DNA of 64,000 bases from Hydractinia symbiolongicarpus (GCF_029227915.1 NC_079882.1:19907001-19971000), one strand, 5' to 3'; shown: positions 1 to 11,389, numbered from the stretch's first letter. Program-made: numbers and translations. The notes: a model not told the origin generated them from the letters alone.

Positions 1-6
1 TTTCAG

Positions 7-491
7 CAAAAAGAAATTGCTCGCAGTTACCATTAATTCAACCAAATTTATGTCTGTGTAAAAATTGGCATCGCCGAATTCAAGATTTGAAAGACATTTT
101 AGGACAGCTTGAGTTTGCTGTTGAAGAGTTGAATAATATAATTACAAATAGTTCAACGCATGGCTGGTGTAAATGTTTGGTCCCAACGCATGTCGAAAAC
201 GCCTATCAGCGGACGCATTACAGTAAAATAATCACCAATTTTGATATTCATACTGAACCCGGCCTAAATTCTAATAATAAACATAACGTTTTTAACGTGC
301 AGGTGTCATCCGAACCAAACTCGGATCTTGTTAGTGCTCATATGAAATTGCTTGCATGGGACAGAGTGTCTCAATATGGGGTTTATAAACCATGTAAAGA
401 TATGAACTCGTTTAACCTTTTATGCGTATGTGATCTTCATGTGAAGGTTGAAAACAAGAATTTAATGGATGCTGAGAGTGAAACAAAATAA
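7..491 (+). CDS. Terminal exon of a gene cut by the window edge; possibly DUF229/sulfatase-like C-terminus
   Basis: An open frame runs from the window edge to a TAA at 489-491. Bases 1-6 read tttcag, a good splice acceptor, so the exon probably starts at 7 with the first codon split across the intron. The ATG-less start and the cysteine-rich opening (short Cys-x-Cys pairs near LCLCKNW and WCKCL) show it is the 3' end of a longer protein. The last 60 residues, with a pattern like FNVQVSS...AWDRVSQYGVYKPC, resemble the C-terminal end of DUF229 proteins (alkaline-phosphatase/sulfatase superfamily, often secreted or membrane-anchored). That assignment rests on my memory of the family pattern and is tentative. 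No catalytic part is visible because it lies left of the window. Confidence 0.5.
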
Positions 492-926
492 AACATTTTG
501 AAAAAGAATCTATAAAAATCAAGAAGATCTAATAGTGTCAGCCTCATTCGAAGTATCGAACGTTTTTCTCGCAACAATTGTGAAGGGATTGTATAAATAA
601 TAATATGCTTAGTTATTTGGTGTACTGTTCTCATTACATGTTCCCTTGCTTATGACTAAAGAGCGGCTCTCAGCTTCAGAATGTTTTAAGTGATATTTTT
701 AGATGATGTAGTGTTTTATATATCAATGTTTGTAAATTTTGCTTACAGAAATATATGTCTTGATTGTAAGATAGAGTCAACAACCTGATTATAGTTAAAT
801 ATATTTCTAAAATTCTGATCATCAAGTTGTTAAAAACTGTAAAACGTAACCTAAAATCGTTATGGTTATTCGCTATAATTGTAAAAAATACAGGAAATTA
901 AAATCACATCTCTACCTCTATCTTTC

Positions 927-1050
927 TCTATATTAATAATAGCCTTATTTTGTCTGTCTGTCCTCAAGAGAAACGTCGTGCTATGGAAACACAAAATCCG
1001 ATATATCAAAGACGGGTGAACCCGTGGATTGATCAACGCGCGTGAGCAAG
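927..1050 (+). mobile_element. Helitron-like non-autonomous element, 3' end decayed
   Basis: Starts with TCTATATTAATAATAGCC followed by TTTTGTCTGTCTGTCC and contains gacgggtgaacccgtgga, the same landmarks seen in the elements at 11067-11389. The terminal hairpin and CTAG end have degenerated here. Confidence 0.5.
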
Positions 1051-1979
1051 TTATAAAACCTGGGGTTTTCTAATCAAGAACGCTATTAAAATCGCACGCA
1101 TAATTGCAGCAATTACCCCCGTCCAGCTTTTTGAAAACCCTAGGCTATATCCAATACGCGATTTTGGACTTCTCTATTATCGCTACCCAACGGCACACCA
1201 AGCAACGACAAAGTAGCTTCTGAATATTCAGTTTTAGAGGACGGAATTGTATTTTAGATATATTGTCTCGTCTATCTGGGCAGTGTGTTTAACAGGGCAG
1301 CTATTTTGAAGGCTCCCTTTGAGCTTGTTATATTATAATACATCTTAGTCGTAAAATATTTATTTCTAAATATTTTTACATATGTTTTTAGAACAATATT
1401 TCATAACTTTTTAGTCACGTATAAATCAAACGAATATTAAGGTTTTGGCTACCAACTTACATAGTGGTAAGGAGCTAGTTAACTTAGGCAATGGTAGCTA
1501 CAAATTTTTATGTCATTTCACCACCATTTTTAGCTGCATACAAAGGTTTTTGACTAACTATAGATAGGGACAACTGAAGTTCTTTGTTTCTTAAATTATC
1601 TTGCACATTTATAAAGTTGAAAACCTAGCTACACATTTTATCACTTTGTTATGTTCACCTAAATAGCTACCGTAACTTTGTTTTGTGGTTAGCTACAAAA
1701 TAACCCACAGAAAACCTCGGATATGTGATTCAAATGTTGAATTTGGCTAAGCTCTTTTAGCCGCATTCCAGCATAACAACCCGGGGTTTTTTTACAAACA
1801 TGGCCAAAAACAGTTTTTGGTCGCATTCTCTTCGCCGATTGAGAAATATTGAGTATCCTTTGAAAACTAACATTACAACAGCTGTAACCGAAATGAAATA
1901 TTGCATGTATCACATGTTTGGTAGACGATGTTTGAGTATTTAAAGATGAACTCTGACATCTAAAAATATATAAAAAAAA

Positions 1980-2124
1980 AATTAATACGCGCGAAGTACG
2001 TTCATATTGGTTTTGCTCGAATATTAATACCCACGAAATACGTTCATATTGGTTTTGCGCGAATATTAATACACACGAAATACGTTCATATTGTTTTTGT
2101 GCGAAAGTTAATACACACGGAGAA
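1980..2124. repeat. 42-bp tandem repeat, about 3 copies
   Basis: Three consecutive units carry attaatac, a CGAA-type block, tacgttcatattg and ttttgcgcga. Successive units match at 42-bp spacing with a few substitutions each. Confidence 0.75.
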
Positions 2125-2528
2125 AAATGTTTCTTTTCACCGCGCGAAATTTAATACGCGCGAAAATAAGTACTAATAAGGTACTCATACGCTGAAAATA
2201 AGCCTTCCACCACAACTCTCAATGACATGCTTATCACCCTAATTTGAGTTAATTAGAAATGGCTTAAACAACAATACCCGTTCCTAATCGTGTGTAATAA
2301 TACAATGATATACGTAACCCAAAGTCGTTTAGAAATTTTGAACACAATGAAAAAAAAGTCTATGATGTTGTTATTACTGTATTAAATCTCTTTAGAGAGT
2401 TGGTGTTGTGTTGATCTTTTTGTCAAGATTTGAAGATTAAGCACTGCAATGGCGTTGTTAGTATAATTTAAGAAGAAAATTAAATTTAACGAATCAACAA
2501 AGAAACCTTATAGTTCAGTAAATACGAA

Positions 2529-4723
2529 ATGAAAATTGAGAAAGCCCTTAGCAAGCAAGCTATGATAGACTTCACGGCTGGTTCTTTCGGTGGAATAGCA
2601 TGTGTTTACACTGGACAGCCTTTGGATACAGTCAAAGTTAAGATGCAAACACATTCGGCGACGTATAAAAACACTTTTAATTGCATTTTGCAGACGTTCC
2701 GTAAGTCTGGTATTCGAGGATTTTACGCCGGTGCAACTCCTGCGGTATTTGCTAATATTGCCGAAAACTCCATCCTGTTTTTATCCTACGGACAATGTCA
2801 AAATGTAGTTTGCTACCTTGTTGGACGTAAAAGGGAAGATTTAAATGCGTTTCACGGCGCATGTGCTGGATCTCTAGCTTCTGTATTCTCAACATTTGCT
2901 CTTTGTCCTCCCGAGCTTATAAAATGTCGCTTACAAACCGCCAGAGAAGAACACGGTGCTTCAAAACACATGTAAGTAAAATATTTTACGAACTGGTTGC
3001 AATTCTTTTGCAGATATTTTTAAGGCCCTTTCTGTAATTAAAAGAATACACTTAAGTGTTAATTAAATGTTAATGAGCACCTCGATTGACTATTTAGCAC
3101 GCCTGTTGCGTTAATTAAACAGACTGTTCGTCAAGAAGGTGTACTTGGTCTCTACAGAGGATTAACTGCCTTGCTTATCCAAACAATTCCAGCTAGTTTC
3201 TTTTTTTTCGGTGGATATGAAGGCACTAAACTGTTGCTGATACGAAGCGAAGAAGAGAAACTAAATCCGCGTATGTATATTGACTTTGACTTTGACGTAA
3301 TAATAAAGTTGGTATTTATTGCAATTCATGATCAGTTTCCTCATGTAATTGTTTTATCGAGAAAATCATTAGTTTACAAGAAAATTAGTTTCAGCGAAAA
3401 GTTTCGTATTGTTCGGTATTGCTTGATTTCTGAAAATTAATTCTTGGAAAATCATTTCCCACAAAGCATTAGACAGTTTTTATCCCGTAAAAGTTACTTC
3501 AGCTCCAACAAAGCAATTTATATCGCTCTCCACAGAAATTTATTGATGATTTCGCAAATGAGATATAAATCCAAATTTTGTTATTTCTGTCATGATAATC
3601 CTTTAAAGTTCACTATTTTTCTTTTTAGCTGCATGGAAATTAATGCTGTCAGGTGGAGTTGGAGGTGTGTCTTTCTGGATATCCGTGTACCCCACCGATG
3701 TTATCAAGTCTAGAGTTCAGGTAGGTAGGAAGTTCTGCCTTCCATTAATTTTAACCTTTTCTCTAGGCTCTCATTTCTTTTAGATATTGTATGTTTTCGT
3801 TTGTGTGTTTTTTTCTACGTAAATAAAAGCTGTAGTGACCTTTTTAAGTGGTTTCAGCTTCAGCGTTTTTTTTTTGCCACGCAAATTTCGAGAAAACAAC
3901 TTATATCGGCTTTATCTAGGTGTTTTTAGTAGTAATATTTCCATTAGACATTTTTACTTTGTTAAAATATTCAACGTTCTACCCGCAGTCTTAAAATGAT
4001 TCTTTTCTAGTCGAAGAGAGTACAGCAATTTTTTTTTTTAATAGAAGATGAGGGGGGAGAGGGGTGGGGGGACATATAATATATTCTCCGTCGTCGATAC
4101 CCCGTCCTAGTTTCGTAAGGTTGTTATTTTGGTTTCTGTTTTCTTTTCTCTTTGCCTAAAAATCAATACCAATTTTAGAGCTCTTTTGTATAAGAAAGTT
4201 ATTAGCGTATCAGCAGAGCCTTTTTTGTTAACCATCCCGTCCTCAGCGCTTGTTAGGTAAGTTCGTCTTATTGATAACACAGAAGAAGCTGGGAACGAAG
4301 TTATTGTCAAGCAAATGATTTATATATTGCGCAAAACAGTAAAGGCAATAAACGAGTAAATTTTACTCCGGTTTATACGTTGTTTTATTTCTTTTAGAAA
4401 AGTCAAACGATAAAAGTCTGAAAAAAACCTAGTATCGACCTTTCGTGTTGATGTTTTTTTATAGGTATATAATCAAGGGAAAAGTCAAATACCAATGTAT
4501 ACAATGATAAAATACATGCTTAAAACTGAAGGTATGTAATTGCCAATGCTTTCCGTTCGCAGAAAAAGGAATAAGCATATGATTTGACATCTTTCTTTTT
4601 ATAGGAATTTCGTCATTCTATCGTGGTCTAGGCCCTACTTTAGTGCGTGCGTTTCCAGCAAATGCTGCCTTGTTTTTCACGTATGAATGGAGCAGAAAGG
4701 TATTATGGGATGTATCTTCGTAG
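2529..4723 (+). CDS. SLC25A15: Mitochondrial ornithine/citrulline carrier (SLC25A15-like), copy 1
   Basis: Exons 2529-2971, 3098-3270, 3629-3720, 4465-4531 and 4605-4723 join in phase (GT donors, AG acceptors) to 297 codons plus TAG; human ORNT1 is 301 residues. It should exchange ornithine for citrulline across the inner mitochondrial membrane in the urea/arginine cycle. The three carrier signatures are present: PLDTVK (residues 31-36), PPELIK, and PTDVIK at the end of exon 3, one per repeat module, with [14 protein letters not shown] and SSFYRGL after each odd helix. N-terminal [23 protein letters not shown] and FFFFGGYEG are typical of the ornithine subfamily. An AATAAA lies at 4781-4786, about 60 bp past the stop. 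The gene is followed by a near-twin in the same orientation at 7400. Substrate identity is inferred from family resemblance. Confidence 0.9.
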
Positions 4724-4786
4724 GCGCAGATTTCACGTCAAGTCAGTTGTTTAGTTAAGTTCTATCAGCCGAATATCAAAAATAAA

Positions 4787-7399
4787 CATTGTTTTGATTT
4801 TGTGTTTTTATTGTACATATGATATAGGATATGGAAACTGAAATATAATTATTCTATCAATGATTCATGTATATCCAGTTAAGTAATAAAATCTTATATA
4901 ATATTTTTACTAAAGGCAGGTGTCCATCTTAAACACCGTTACATTTTAGAGTATGACAGGTTTTTTTTCTTTCGCTGAACGGAGTTTAAAAAAAATCTAG
5001 TAGCGTTACTTCACTGAGCAGACATTGTTTCTAATTTTACGAAAATTTATACCGTACACAGCATAACATCCTCGTTCCCAGGGCATATGTTCTAGGCCCG
5101 TTATTATAAATGCCCCTAGGCCAAGGCTGAAAGCTTTCAGCGTCTAAATTTTAAATTAGAATTAAGATTATCTTAGTTGTCATCCATTTGCAGACCACCA
5201 TTATGTTGGTTGCAGACCACCATTATGTTTACCTACGTTAGTCATAGCTGGAAATAACAAGTTTGCCCGACTCGCCGTTATGCAACCGACCCAACTCGCC
5301 GTTATGCACCATGCCCCTCTTCTCTATTGAAAGTTTGTGTGTTATCATGGAGGTATATTATAGATTAGCTTGCCACGCTAAAAGTGGAGTTACCCTCCTA
5401 TGACATAAGGAAACGGGTAAAATGTTTAATAAAAAACTTAATTCGGACTGGTTTACAATTAACATGGAATCGTCCAGCAGGAAAATTTCCGCTGGTACAT
5501 TTATCATTACAGTTCAGACAAATTGGTACGTAAGAAAGGAGTTTACAATATCACGCTTCTCAAAATAAGTAGCTTTTTTCGCGGGTTTTTTGGAAAATTC
5601 GTTATATTCACTCAAAAAGTAAGGTTAAAAAGATTTTTCCCGCGAAATGTGGCAAATAATTTCTAAACATTTTGCTGCTATTAGACAAAATGTGTAAAAA
5701 TTAGTCGGAATGCAGATGATTTTTTAGAACTACACATTTTTTTTTTACGAAAAAATTCCGATTTCGTACAACCGCGAATCCGAATACACTTTTCATTCGT
5801 TAAAGTACTTTAAAATTTCGTGTATCAAGCATTTCCATGCAATGCGAAAATGTCACACTGTTCAAACACGCATCAACGAGTGTTTTAAACTTTGACGTAG
5901 TCATGTTTTTATTTCATAAAGTGAAGGTTTGTAAGGTTTTCATATCTAATCGTTGATCATCAATAATATTTCGAATTAAGGAAACTTCAAAAATGCTCAC
6001 TTGTTTTTACAAGTTTAATAAGCATGGGTGTAATCAGATTCTTGCACAGATGCATGGATGTTCGTAAGATCCTTGGAGAAAAGCAAAAGTGTGGTGAGAT
6101 CTTTGTATAGAAGCATATATCTAGTGAGGTGGATGTAGTGATATCCTTTTAAATAAGCAGAAATGTGGGGAGATCCTTGGAAAGAAGTATATATCTAGCG
6201 ACATCCCTGTATAGAAGCATATATCTAGCGAGATCCCTGTATAGAAGCATATATCTAGTAAGATGCTCGTAAAGAAGCATGGATGTAGTCATATCCTTTT
6301 AAATAAGTAAAGACGTGGTGAGATCCTTGTAAAGAAGCATGGATGTAATGAGATTTCTGGAAATAAACGTAGATGTATTGGGATCTTTGGGCAGAAGTAT
6401 GGATGTGGGGACATCCTTTTAAAGAAGCATATATCTGGTGAGATCTTTGGAAAATGTAAGTGGAGAGAAAAGAAGCATGCGAGTATGGCAAATATTTTAA
6501 ATAAGCTGCTTGCACAGCCTCGACCCCAGCGCTTTTTGTTTTTGTTTTCAACTTTCTAATACGACGATATCAAAAAGAGAAAAGAGATTGGTGCCTGCTG
6601 TACCGGAGGAAGCAATTCTTTTGTTTCCTTTTTTTAGGGAAAGGTGGTTGGGCTTATTGTCTCTGCAAAGACAATCAATAGTTTTGCCCGAGGTAGAAAA
6701 GTCAGGGCTATTACTGAATAGGGTAGGGTGTATCAAAAATACAACAATATAACATATACTGAAATCGAACGAGTGGGCGGTTATATGCAGAACCACTAAT
6801 TGGAAATTCTCATACCTAAATATTGTTCAGGTGGAATGTACTAATAATAATGGAAGGGTCATTAAAAAAATTTATGGAATTATTTCGTGCATTCGAACAT
6901 AAATTAGTGATTTACTCTGCAGGGGTACTAAATTGGTAAAAATATATCGCATTTGTTATTCTGTGCAGACTGAATGTTTTATGCATCTTTTGCACGAAGC
7001 AGCGACATGGAAGCCATTTTAAACAAAATACAGCTGTCACTGAAGTGTTGCTGTGATTTTGCGAACTATTTCTACAACTTTCTAAACACGATGTCATGGA
7101 TCATCAGCTTAATTGAGTTAATTAGAGCCATCTGAACAACAACGAGTCGTTTCTAATTGCATAAGTGTAGTAGATGTAATTTGTAGTTTAAAGTGTGTAA
7201 TGTTTAAAACTTTTTAGCCGAAGGAATGAAAAAAAGTAATCCAAACAGTGTTAGCGTTTTTATAATCTCTGAATAATGTTGGTGTTGTTTTTTCATCCTT
7301 TGTTAGACACTGCGATGTTGTTGCTGGGCTTGGCATAAAAAGAAAAAGAAAATTGCAAGAACAAAAAAAAGAAAAACTTTCAAGGTCAATAACTACGAA
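4787..7399. other. Spacer between the two carrier genes
   Basis: No gene seen. It carries the end of a MITE-like repeat at about 5066-5084 (cctcgttcccagggc), short tandem doublets (about 5190-5230 around gcagaccaccattatgtt, and about 5270-5308 around ctcgccgttatgca), and the 30-bp minisatellite at 6040-6460. The frames at 6510-6796 and 6912-7097 show no recognisable family. Confidence 0.55.
6040..6460. repeat. Minisatellite of about 30 bp units, diverged
   Basis: Units of the form gagatccctgtatagaagc followed by atatatctagc recur with a 30-bp period. The best preserved pair lies at about 6190-6260, and outer units are diverged (aagaagcatggatgtag variants). The period is a multiple of three, so the minus strand shows a spurious 10-residue-repeat frame. 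Confidence 0.8.
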
Positions 7400-10028
7400 A
7401 TGAAAACTAAGAAAGCTCTTAGCAAGCAAGCTATTATAGACTTTACGGCTGGTTCTCTCGGTGGAATAGCATGTGTTTACACTGGACAACCTTTGGATAC
7501 AGTCAAAGTTAAGATGCAAACACATTCGGCGACGTATAAAAACACTTTTAATTGCATTTTGCAGACGTTCCGTAAGTCTGGTATTCGAGGATTTTACGCC
7601 GGTGCAACTCCCGCGGTGTTTTCAAATGTTTTTGAAAACTCTATCTTGTTTCTATGTTATGGACAATGCCTTAATATAATTTCCTACTTTGCTGGATGCA
7701 ACGAGGAAGATTTAAATGCAATTCATGGCGCATGCGCTGGATCTCTAGCTTCTGTATTCTCAACATTTGCTCTTTGTCCTCCAGAGCTTATAAAATGTCG
7801 CTTACAAACCGCCAGAGAAGAACACGGTGCTTTAAAACACATGTAAGTAATTTTGTGGATGTTTCCAAGTCTATCTTTAATTTAAGGTGATACATACGGC
7901 TGGCAAAAGTTGTTATTGGAATATTGTGACATCGCGAATTTAATTTAGCATTTTATATAGATATTTATATCATGATAATACTATTATCTCCAATTTTCAA
8001 GGAGACCAGATAGGTGCTTTAGGTATCAGAATTCAAGGAAATTAGAAAAACAGTAATTAGACTTAGGAAGTCGAAATGTCGCGATGTCGGAACTTTGCGA
8101 CGTCAACAGTCGACAGTCCCCTGACACGAACATTGTAGTACGCGATTATGCTGTATGTTGTTACTATGGCAAACACGTCATTATAACAATACTCCAGAAA
8201 ATTTATTTGTGCCGTAAATTGATATTTAGCACGCCTGTTGGTCTGATCAAACAAACTTTTCGTCAAGAGGGAGTACTTGGATTCTACAGAGGAATGACTG
8301 CTTTACTTATGCAAGCAATCCCGTCTAATTTCTTCTTTTTCGGTGGGTATGAAGGCACTAAATTGTTGCTGATGCGAAGTGAAAAAGAAACACTAAATCC
8401 ACGTAAGTAATTTTTAAGTCGTAGTTACTCACTACTCATGATTCGTTTATAATTCTTCTCTATTTCAGCAGTATTCTGTTTAAAATGGTAGTCAAATCGC
8501 TATTTTGTGATAAAGATGCATGGAAATGCCTGGGATAGTAAGACGGGTGAAACTCTGCGGACCGGCGACCCGTGACCCTTTAGGTTAACGAGTAGTACTA
8601 TTATATAACTGTTGTTTTTTGCAATAATTCATTCTTGATGATTTCATGGATTGTGTACCCGGGTTTCAAAACAGACTGTGTACTTTATTTTAAGGAAGTA
8701 AGACTTAGCTAAGAGTTAATAAATCAGAAAATTGTATATAAACCCATAAAAACTTGTTATTTCATAACGTAAATCTATATTATAATACCCGTATACGTCT
8801 GTCCGTCCGCCACGCAAAATGGTAGCTTAGCTGCGCAAGTATAAAATTCTCTACAATTTGTTTAATTTTTGGTAAAAACCAGTTCGCCCTGATGTACAAA
8901 ACCGTTTTTTTCAGCTGCATGGAAATTGATGCTGTCAGGTGGTATGGGAGGTGTCGCATATTGGTTATCCGTGTACCCTGTTGATGTTATCAAGTCGAAA
9001 GTTCAGGTAAGTAGAGTTGGTCGAAAAGGCCGTCAATCGTAATAAACTTACGCTAGAGGAATGCTCTATATTTTATAAAAATATATAGAAGTCATATTTG
9101 TTAGCAACAACTGTACTGTGCATTCTTGGGGGTTCTGGATTTAACATTTTGCTTCTTTACCCAGCTATAGTAAACGGGAATTCTTATTTATTTTTATTAT
9201 GGGCCCTTCACCTCAAATGGAAGCAGCATTATATTTTGTAATTGACACTGGGTTACTTTAACTGCGAGCAGAAACTTTTGCAATTTTACATCGCGAAAAG
9301 TTTTCAAGAGCATCGATTCGCGAAATATTATGAAACTGAAATTTATATCCTTGAATTCGCGAAATGTAACGTTCAAAGAATCTAAATTTTTCATTTTCGG
9401 CCGGGCCAAACTTGTCTGCTTCAGTTTTAATTATATGTTTTAATAAAATAAGAACACGTTTTGAGGATCAATCCTTGATATCTCTAAGTTTAGCTTTTGG
9501 CGATTCACAGTTGCTTCAAAATCTTCTAGGAGCATCGAAGTGCGTGTTTACAAAATCTCTTAATATTAAAGAATTTCGCGAGTTTCCCCACTTAGTTTCT
9601 GTCCGCGTTTTTACTAAGCACATATTTTATGTTAACATCCATATCCTTACCGCTTGTGAAGCCGAAAGTGACAGATATAGTAGGCGCTATATCTCCTTTC
9701 TCGAGGAAAATGTATAAGAAAAAAATTCGCGACCCATTTGAAAGTACCTGTACATGTTGATATTTTCTTATGGGTATATAACCAAGGAAAAAGTCAAGCA
9801 CCATCAATGTATAAAATGATCAAAGATATGCTTAAAACTGAAGGCATGTAGTTTTCAATGTTTTCAGTTCGCAGAACGATGCACAAATAATTTTGAACTT
9901 TATTTATAGGAATTTCGTCATTCTATCGTGGTCTGGGCCCTACTTTAGTGCGTGCATTTCCAGCAAATGCTGCCTTGTTTTTAACGTATGAATGGAGCAG
10001 AAAGGTATTATGGGATGTATCTTCGTAG
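7400..10028 (+). CDS. SLC25A15: Mitochondrial ornithine carrier (SLC25A15-like), copy 2, with a damaged exon 4 acceptor
   Basis: Tandem paralogue of the gene at 2529 with the same exon sizes and phases: 7400-7842, 8230-8402, 8915-9006, 9774-9843 (one codon longer than in copy 1) and 9910-10028, giving about 298 residues. Signatures PLDTVK, PPELIK and PVDVIK are intact. No exon carries a stop or frameshift. Two splice sites are abnormal. The base pair before exon 4 (9772-9773) is GG where copy 1 has AG, and the exon 4 donor is GC (gcatgt) where copy 1 has gtatgt. A GC donor can work, but a GG acceptor normally cannot, and the nearest alternative AGs I checked shift the frame. The gene may be a recent pseudogene, use a non-canonical site, or reflect a sequencing error. 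A possible AATAAA lies at 10198-10203. Confidence 0.75.
8774..8845 (+). mobile_element. Helitron-like 5' end fragment in intron 2 of carrier copy 2
   Basis: TCTATATTATAATACCCG then tatacgtctgtccgtccg and gcaaaatggtagcttagc match the 5' part of the complete short element at 11248-11389. No 3' hairpin or CTAG follows. Confidence 0.55.
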
Positions 10029-10365
10029 GCGGCACGCATTTTTACATGAATATGAACCGCCAACTAAGTAATATTAACCGGTTGACGAAAATAGAAAAGC
10101 ATTATTTTGATTTTATGTTTTTATTGTTTATATGTTGCACGATATAAAAACTGACATATTATTATTCTATCGAAACTTTATGTATATCCAGACAACTAAT
10201 AAAATTAAATATATTAAAATAAAAATTAATAATAAAAATATTATTGATACTAAAGCCTTCTCTTGTTACAGAAAGTTAACTTAGGGGCTATCACGTGAGA
10301 AAAATCAGCCCGAAAAAACGGGCTGCTTCGGTTTGCTGAGATCTTACCTTCATTAACAAACTTAT

Positions 10366-10485
10366 ACTTTGCGTTCTAGCCAAAGTGTCTTGCGTGATAT
10401 TGAAATCAAAGAGTTCTTCAAATTCATATGAGTAGCATTACTACATCGCAATAAACAGGAGAACGAAGAAATTTAAAGCATACAT
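10366..10485 (-). pseudogene. Relic of the N-terminal end of a secreted PI-PLC-like gene
   Basis: Read on the minus strand from an ATG at 10485-10483, the sequence parallels the first 40 or so codons of the PLC genes at 19647 and 23936: start, hydrophobic signal peptide, then a stretch like EFEELFDFNIT, and the family's conserved bases just upstream of the ATG (cctggacgggcgatct versus gctggacgagtgatct). It has two consecutive in-frame stops and nothing recognisable after the first catalytic-histidine region. It is a fourth, old copy about 9 kb from the main cluster. Confidence 0.65.
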
Positions 10486-10529
10486 TCCTGGACGGGCGAT
10501 CTAGATACCTTATCAGTATAAAAGAAAGT

Positions 10530-10850
10530 CGGAAAAAAGTGACTAAATTTTGGCTAAGTGACTAATATTTTTTGCTGACTAAAATTTTTGCCGACTTGTT
10601 TACTACCGACCAAACTTTTTTGCCGACATTTTTTTTCTGACCTAACTTTTTTTCCGACCACCTTTTTGCCGCTTTTTCTTCCTTGTTGCTAATTTTTATC
10701 AGTTTTATGCAATTATTCTTTATTCGGCAAAAAGTGACTAAATTTTGTCCAAGTGACTAATATTTTTACCGAATTTTTTATTTTTGCCGACTAATTTTTT
10801 TACCGCCTTTTTTTGACCGAGGGACATAAAAGTGATGAAGTTACTAAAAG
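10530..10850. repeat. Duplicated T-rich module (about 200 bp period)
   Basis: The string aaaagtgactaaatttt followed by aagtgactaatattttt occurs at about 10537 and again at about 10732. Both are followed by runs of tttttgccgac/tttttaccg words. It is either an internally duplicated element or a two-unit satellite. Confidence 0.6.
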
Positions 10851-10945
10851 CTTTTGATAACCCCTTTTTTTCTGCATTCACAATGCAAATAAATAATGAA
10901 TCTACAAAGTAGACCTTGCAGTCTTACTTTTGTATGCCTCTTTTT

Positions 10946-11029
10946 CAACCTCGATCCCACGGCTCTTTGTCTCTTTCTAATAACCGTCCCGTTATAAAAA
11001 AGAGACAAAAAGTCGTGGGATCGAGGTTG
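10946..11029. mobile_element. 84-bp MITE with near-perfect terminal inverted repeats
   Basis: Left end caacctcgatcccacggctc and right end cgtgggatcgaggttg are inverted copies. The repeats extend through gtctctttct / aaaaaagagac, so most of the element can fold into a hairpin. Related ends occur at 32041-32237, 38685-38708 and 61850-61938. Confidence 0.8.
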
Positions 11030-11066
11030 CCTTTTTATGAAATTAACAGGAGTTAATTTTTTAAAA

Positions 11067-11247
11067 TCTTTTTAATAATAGCCGTATTTTGTCTGTGTGT
11101 CCGCGAAAGCCGCGTCCCGTAACGGAAACACGAAATTTTTAAAATGCGCACCAATACCAAATGCGATATATTTTTGTCCACTTTGTTCCGACGCTTAAAT
11201 TTAAAGGACAGGCGAACCCGTGGATTTTTCCACGGGCTAACGACTAG
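11067..11247 (+). mobile_element. Helitron-like non-autonomous element, first of an abutting pair
   Basis: It begins tctttttaataatagccg and contains ttttgtctgtgtgtcc. It ends with the hairpin cccgtgga-ttttt-ccacggg, then ctaacga and a terminal CTAG at 11244-11247. A short hairpin just upstream of a CTRR end is the Helitron 3' signature. No protein is encoded. Confidence 0.65.
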
Positions 11248-11389
11248 CCTATATTATAATACCCGTATACGTCTGTCTGTCTGTCTGTAATGCAAAATGG
11301 TAGCTTAGCTGCGTAAGTAGCGAGATGCACGCAATGCGGTATAAAAAGGACGGGCGAACCCGTGGATTTTTCCACGGGCTAACGACTAG
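11248..11389 (+). mobile_element. Helitron-like non-autonomous element (142 bp), abutting the previous one
   Basis: It starts cctatattataatacccg, one change from the TCTATATT start seen at 8774, and directly follows the CTAG of the preceding element with no bases between. It ends with hairpin cccgtgga-ttttt-ccacggg, ctaacga, CTAG, followed by T at 11390, as expected for insertion between A and T. Confidence 0.7.

Larger units (their letters stand above)
492..2528. other. Intergenic, repeat-bearing, no gene seen
   Basis: AT-rich spacer. It holds a Helitron-like fragment near 927-1050 and a 42-bp tandem repeat near 1980-2124. The short minus-strand frames at 437-634 and 1689-1913 lack family similarity and splice logic. 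Confidence 0.6.

Noticed and set aside
6255-6551. Minus-strand 98-residue frame with a 10-residue repeat
   Set aside because: The period equals the 30-bp minisatellite; no start context, splice sites or family support.
9412-9717. 101-residue plus-strand frame in intron 3 of carrier copy 2, considered as an alternative exon
   Set aside because: No carrier-like residues; joining it to exon 4 does not keep frame; probably decayed repeat sequence.
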